Shown here: positions 4,953 to 6,993 of the stretch, piece after piece
Layout of the letters: the number at the start of each line of letters is the position of its first letter
How positions within the stretch are numbered: the stretch's first letter is position 1
Origin: Oscillospiraceae bacterium
GTDB lineage: Bacteria; Bacillota; Clostridia; Oscillospirales; Acutalibacteraceae
Assembly: GCA_009783605.1 (NCBI GenBank)
Contig: WRDE01000106.1
Coordinates: 1-6,993, forward strand
Length of the DNA stretch: 6,993 bases
Reading direction: 5' to 3'
Made by a program: the position numbers and the translations under genes
Notes under the pieces: model-generated
What the model was told of the DNA's origin: nothing
Databases searched by the model: none
Seen by the model: only the letters and a program-made list of their open reading frames with translations

Positions 4953-5672
4953 CTATTCGTCGCCATAAAATACTACCTTGTTGCGCCCGGTGTTTTTCGC
5001 TTTGTACAGCGCTTCGTCGGCGTATTTGGTCGCAGTATCCATATCGTATTTCGGGGAGGCATAGGAGATGCCGAAGCTGGCGGAAATCGGTATCTGGAGC
5101 CCTTCATATTCCACCGGCTTGTTGCATATTTCCAACCGGATACGTTCGGCGGCGTTGATTACGTCGTCTTTTTTGATCGCTTTGGCGGCAGTCATAAAAA
5201 TGATAAACTCTTCCCCGCCGTATCTGCCCAGAATATCATACGCCCGGATGGTGTTTTTGACCCTGTGGGCGACTTCTTTCAGAACCTTGTCCCCCGCCTG
5301 ATGGCCGTAGGTGTCGTTGACTTTTTTGAAAAAATCCAGATCGAAGATGATCACAAAACAGTCGATACCGGTCCGCAGCGACCGGGATATTTGGATTTCG
5401 CTGAGTTCCATGAAGAACCGCCGGTTGAAAATATCCGTCAGTGCGTCGGTATTGGCCATCTCTTTCAATTTTTTGCCGAGCCGCACACTCCTTATGAACA
5501 GAAAAACCGTCACGGTCAATAAGCACATCAACACAACCGAAAAAATCGTCATGTAATATACCCTATTTTCGTCCGGCAATCTTGCAGTTGCCTGTTCCGT
5601 ATCGGATACGCATCCGGTTACAGCCAGGAGTATACACACCACTATGACCAATACGGCCCCTATTCGCTTCAT
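4953..5672 (-). CDS. Membrane-anchored GGDEF diguanylate cyclase
   Basis: 239 residues. Joins two GTP into cyclic di-GMP. The N-terminus is a hydrophobic segment ending LAVTGC (16-21), which fits a lipoprotein box with C21 as the lipidated residue. A short external stretch (22-40) and a second membrane helix (41-60) follow. The GGDEF domain covers 72-239: NTDALTDIFNRRFF (74-87), the metal-binding DLDFFKKVND (111-120), the active-site loop GRYGGEEF (149-156, the functional GGEEF variant) and ALYKAKNTGRN (221-231). RAYD (143-146), five residues before the loop, is an intact RxxD product-inhibition site. The protein should therefore be an active, feedback-inhibited cyclase. It lacks a sizeable sensory domain, so any input must come through the short external loop or a partner. 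GGAGG lies seven bases before the ATG. It has its own promoter and is preceded by a hybrid kinase gene. The stop codon coincides with the edge of the hairpin repeat. Confidence 0.93.
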   Translation of the reverse strand: MKRIGAVLVIVVCILLAVTGCVSDTEQATARLPDENRVYYMTIFSVVLMCLLTVTVFLFIRSVRLGKKLKEMANTDALTDIFNRRFFMELSEIQISRSLRTGIDCFVIIFDLDFFKKVNDTYGHQAGDKVLKEVAHRVKNTIRAYDILGRYGGEEFIIFMTAAKAIKKDDVINAAERIRLEICNKPVEYEGLQIPISASFGISYASPKYDMDTATKYADEALYKAKNTGRNKVVFYGDE

Positions 5673-5712
5673 TTGAGGTCCTCCGGCACTATAATTCTAT
5701 ATGAATACAGAT

Positions 5713-5741
5713 AGTATAGCATCTTTCAAACAGCATTTCAA
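5713..5741 (-). promoter_or_regulatory. Sigma-A promoter of the GGDEF gene
   Basis: The minus strand shows TTGAAA (5736-5741, five of six matches to TTGACA), a 17-nt spacer and TATACT (5713-5718, five of six), with TGC just before the -10 forming an extended element. Transcription would start near 5706, giving a 34-nt leader with the GGAGG site. It lies wholly in the 78-bp gap after the hybrid kinase gene, so the cyclase can be expressed independently of the kinase. Confidence 0.7.
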
Positions 5742-5750
5742 GGGATTTCT

Positions 5751-6993
5751 TCACAAATATTCACTGAGTTTGCCTATCAGGCCGTTAAAATCAATCGGTT
5801 TGGCCATATGTGCGTTCATCCCCGCCGCCAGCGCTCTCTCGATATCGTCCCGGAAAGCGTTGGCCGTCATCGCGATGATCGGTACGGTCTGTCCCCGGGG
5901 CGTATCAAGGGCGCGAATGCTGCGGGTAGCCTGATAGCCGTCCATTTCGGGCATCTGTATATCCATGAGGATCAAATCGTAGCGCTCGGGAGCATCAGAA
6001 AACATTTTCAGCGCTTCGGCGCCGTTTTCGGCGCAGTCAATGGCGGCGTTGGTCGGCTCAAGCATCGCCATTACGATTTCCCGGTTTATCTCCACATCGT
6101 CAACCAACAGAATACGGCGGTCGGACAGGTCATTCGATGACGGGTTATTGCATGACAGATCATTTGATGATTCGTTATGCAATAACCTATCATCCGCCTG
6201 TTTTTCGCCGGTATCCGGCTTGGTTTCAACCGTTCCGTCTAATGCCAGTACCCGCCATTTTTGCCCATCGGCAGTATCCGGAGCCGCGGCAGCCGAACCT
6301 TCTTGAAGCGGCACCGTGACCGCGAATATCGAGCCTTGATCAATTTGCGATTCCAGCGTGACTTCGCCGCCCATTTTTTCGATGATATGCTTTGAGATCG
6401 CCAGCCCGAGGCCGGTGCCGCCGAAACGCTTGGTTATGGTATTGTCGGCCTGTTCAAAGGAGCGGAACAGGCGGCTTTTTTGCTCTTCGGAAACGCCGAT
6501 ACCGGTATCCTCCACCTCAATCCGGACCAGCGGACGACCGTCTTTTTCGCCGGCCAGTATGGCGCTCAGGGTGATCCGGCCTTTTTCCGGCGTAAATTTC
6601 ACCGCGTTGGAGAGCAGATTCGTGATCACCTGGGTCAGATGCTGCTCATCCCCCACCAGCGTCCGCGGGATATTCACATCAATACGGACGTTGAAATCCA
6701 GTTCCTTTTCCGCCGCTTTGAACGTGATGACGCCGCATACCTTTTTCAGCATCTCCTCAAAGATAAATTCCGTCTCTACCAGCTCCAGCTTATCGGCTTC
6801 GATTTTGGAATAATCCAATACATTGTTGATTACCCCGAGCAGGTGCTTGGACGCCTCCTCGATCCGGGCCAGGCAATATTCTCTCCGCTCGGGATCGGCG
6901 GCATTCCGCCCCAGCGCCGTCATGCCGATAACGGCGTTCAGCGGTGTTCTCATTTCGTGGCTCATATTCGCCAGAAAATCACTTTTTGCCCGG
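5751..6993 (-). CDS. Hybrid sensor histidine kinase with C-terminal receiver (5' end outside window)
   Basis: The frame is open to the right edge (RAKSDFLAN precedes the Met at 6965), so that Met is internal and the sensor part is missing. Residues are numbered from it. The HisKA domain starts with the H-box MSHEMRTPLN, H3 being the phosphorylated histidine. The HATPase domain has the N-box (TNLLSNAVKF, 115-124), DTGIG (153-157), the F-box region and GGTGLGLAISK (182-192). A linker (221-282) follows, then a receiver domain with VDD (288-290), LMDIQMPEMDG (333-343; D335 is the phosphate acceptor), T367 and K389. All catalytic residues are intact. No HPt domain follows, so phosphate must pass to a separate protein or the receiver acts in-cis. 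The gene is membrane-associated in most relatives, but no membrane segment is visible here. The linker contains an imperfect 30-bp repeat. A link to the cyclase next door is plausible but not shown. Confidence 0.95.
   Translation of the reverse strand, partial: RAKSDFLANMSHEMRTPLNAVIGMTALGRNAADPERREYCLARIEEASKHLLGVINNVLDYSKIEADKLELVETEFIFEEMLKKVCGVITFKAAEKELDFNVRIDVNIPRTLVGDEQHLTQVITNLLSNAVKFTPEKGRITLSAILAGEKDGRPLVRIEVEDTGIGVSEEQKSRLFRSFEQADNTITKRFGGTGLGLAISKHIIEKMGGEVTLESQIDQGSIFAVTVPLQEGSAAAAPDTADGQKWRVLALDGTVETKPDTGEKQADDRLLHNESSNDLSCNNPSSNDLSDRRILLVDDVEINREIVMAMLEPTNAAIDCAENGAEALKMFSDAPERYDLILMDIQMPEMDGYQATRSIRALDTPRGQTVPIIAMTANAFRDDIERALAAGMNAHMAKPIDFNGLIGKLSEYL
6125..6187. repeat. Imperfect 30-bp direct repeat with inverted arms in the kinase linker
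   Basis: Copies at 6125-6154 and 6155-6184 agree at about 21 of 30 positions. They encode NESSNDLS and NNPSSNDLS in the linker between the HATPase and receiver domains. The same stretch holds perfect 11-bp inverted arms, GGTTATTGCAT (6143-6153) and ATGCAATAACC (6177-6187), with a 23-bp spacer. The repeat length keeps the frame. Confidence 0.65.

Noticed and set aside
4774..4955. CRISPR-like array
   Set aside because: There are only two units of ~90 bp with internal long hairpins and no spacers of regular length, and no cas genes are nearby.
4691..4966. 91-codon minus-strand open frame with a repeated Cys-rich peptide
   Set aside because: The peptide repeat is only the translation of the two ~90-bp units. 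It overlaps the end of the GGDEF gene, crosses both hairpins and the coaX promoter, and has no good ribosome binding site.
4947..5522. 191-codon plus-strand open frame
   Set aside because: It is antisense to the GGDEF domain, which has a full set of motifs on the minus strand.
5751..6965. Complete kinase starting at the Met at 6965
   Set aside because: That Met is inside the conserved H-box (FLANMSHEMRTPLN) and the frame continues to the window edge, so the gene is cut by the window, not short.

Overview
All recognisable genes lie on the minus strand, so the window reads right to left. GGAGG-type ribosome binding sites, a type III pantothenate kinase, DUF5050-like propeller repeats and the mix of signalling proteins suggest a Firmicute of the class Clostridia, probably a Ruminococcaceae/Oscillospiraceae-type gut bacterium or an uncultured relative. 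This assignment is inferred from gene content only.

Layout in transcription order. A hybrid sensor kinase (HisKA, HATPase, receiver) enters from the right edge and ends at 5751. A membrane-anchored GGDEF diguanylate cyclase (4953-5672) follows with its own good sigma-A-type promoter. Next comes a 318-bp non-coding stretch (4635-4952) holding two tandem ~90-bp units, each with a 15-bp hairpin, then a promoter and a heptamer array in front of coaX. coaX (3855-4634) encodes type III pantothenate kinase. Two tandem paralogous single-pass membrane proteins of unknown function follow (3167-3796 and 2449-3150). After a 19-bp gap comes a TIR domain joined through one membrane helix to an external seven-repeat beta-propeller (783-2429). 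The 5' part of ilvD (749 to the left edge) closes the window.

The three genes at 783-3796 look like one operon (gaps of 16 and 19 bp). All three products are predicted to have the N-terminus inside and a large C-terminal domain outside. The TIR protein is built like a transmembrane sensor with an intracellular NAD-processing effector. This unit is the best candidate for an undescribed system. The propeller half is clearly more AT-rich than the genes around it. On the right, the hybrid kinase and the cyclase are signalling neighbours, but nothing in the sequence proves that they act together.

A second theme is repeats. Three short arrays share a 7-bp period and a loose RTGNNNA pattern but have different sequences: one inside the ilvD reading frame, one forming the end of coaX and the gap after it, and one in the coaX leader. 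A further imperfect repeat lies in the hybrid kinase linker, another in the TIR protein's stalk, and the hairpin units sit behind the cyclase gene. No tRNA, rRNA, CRISPR array, transposase or integrase is visible.
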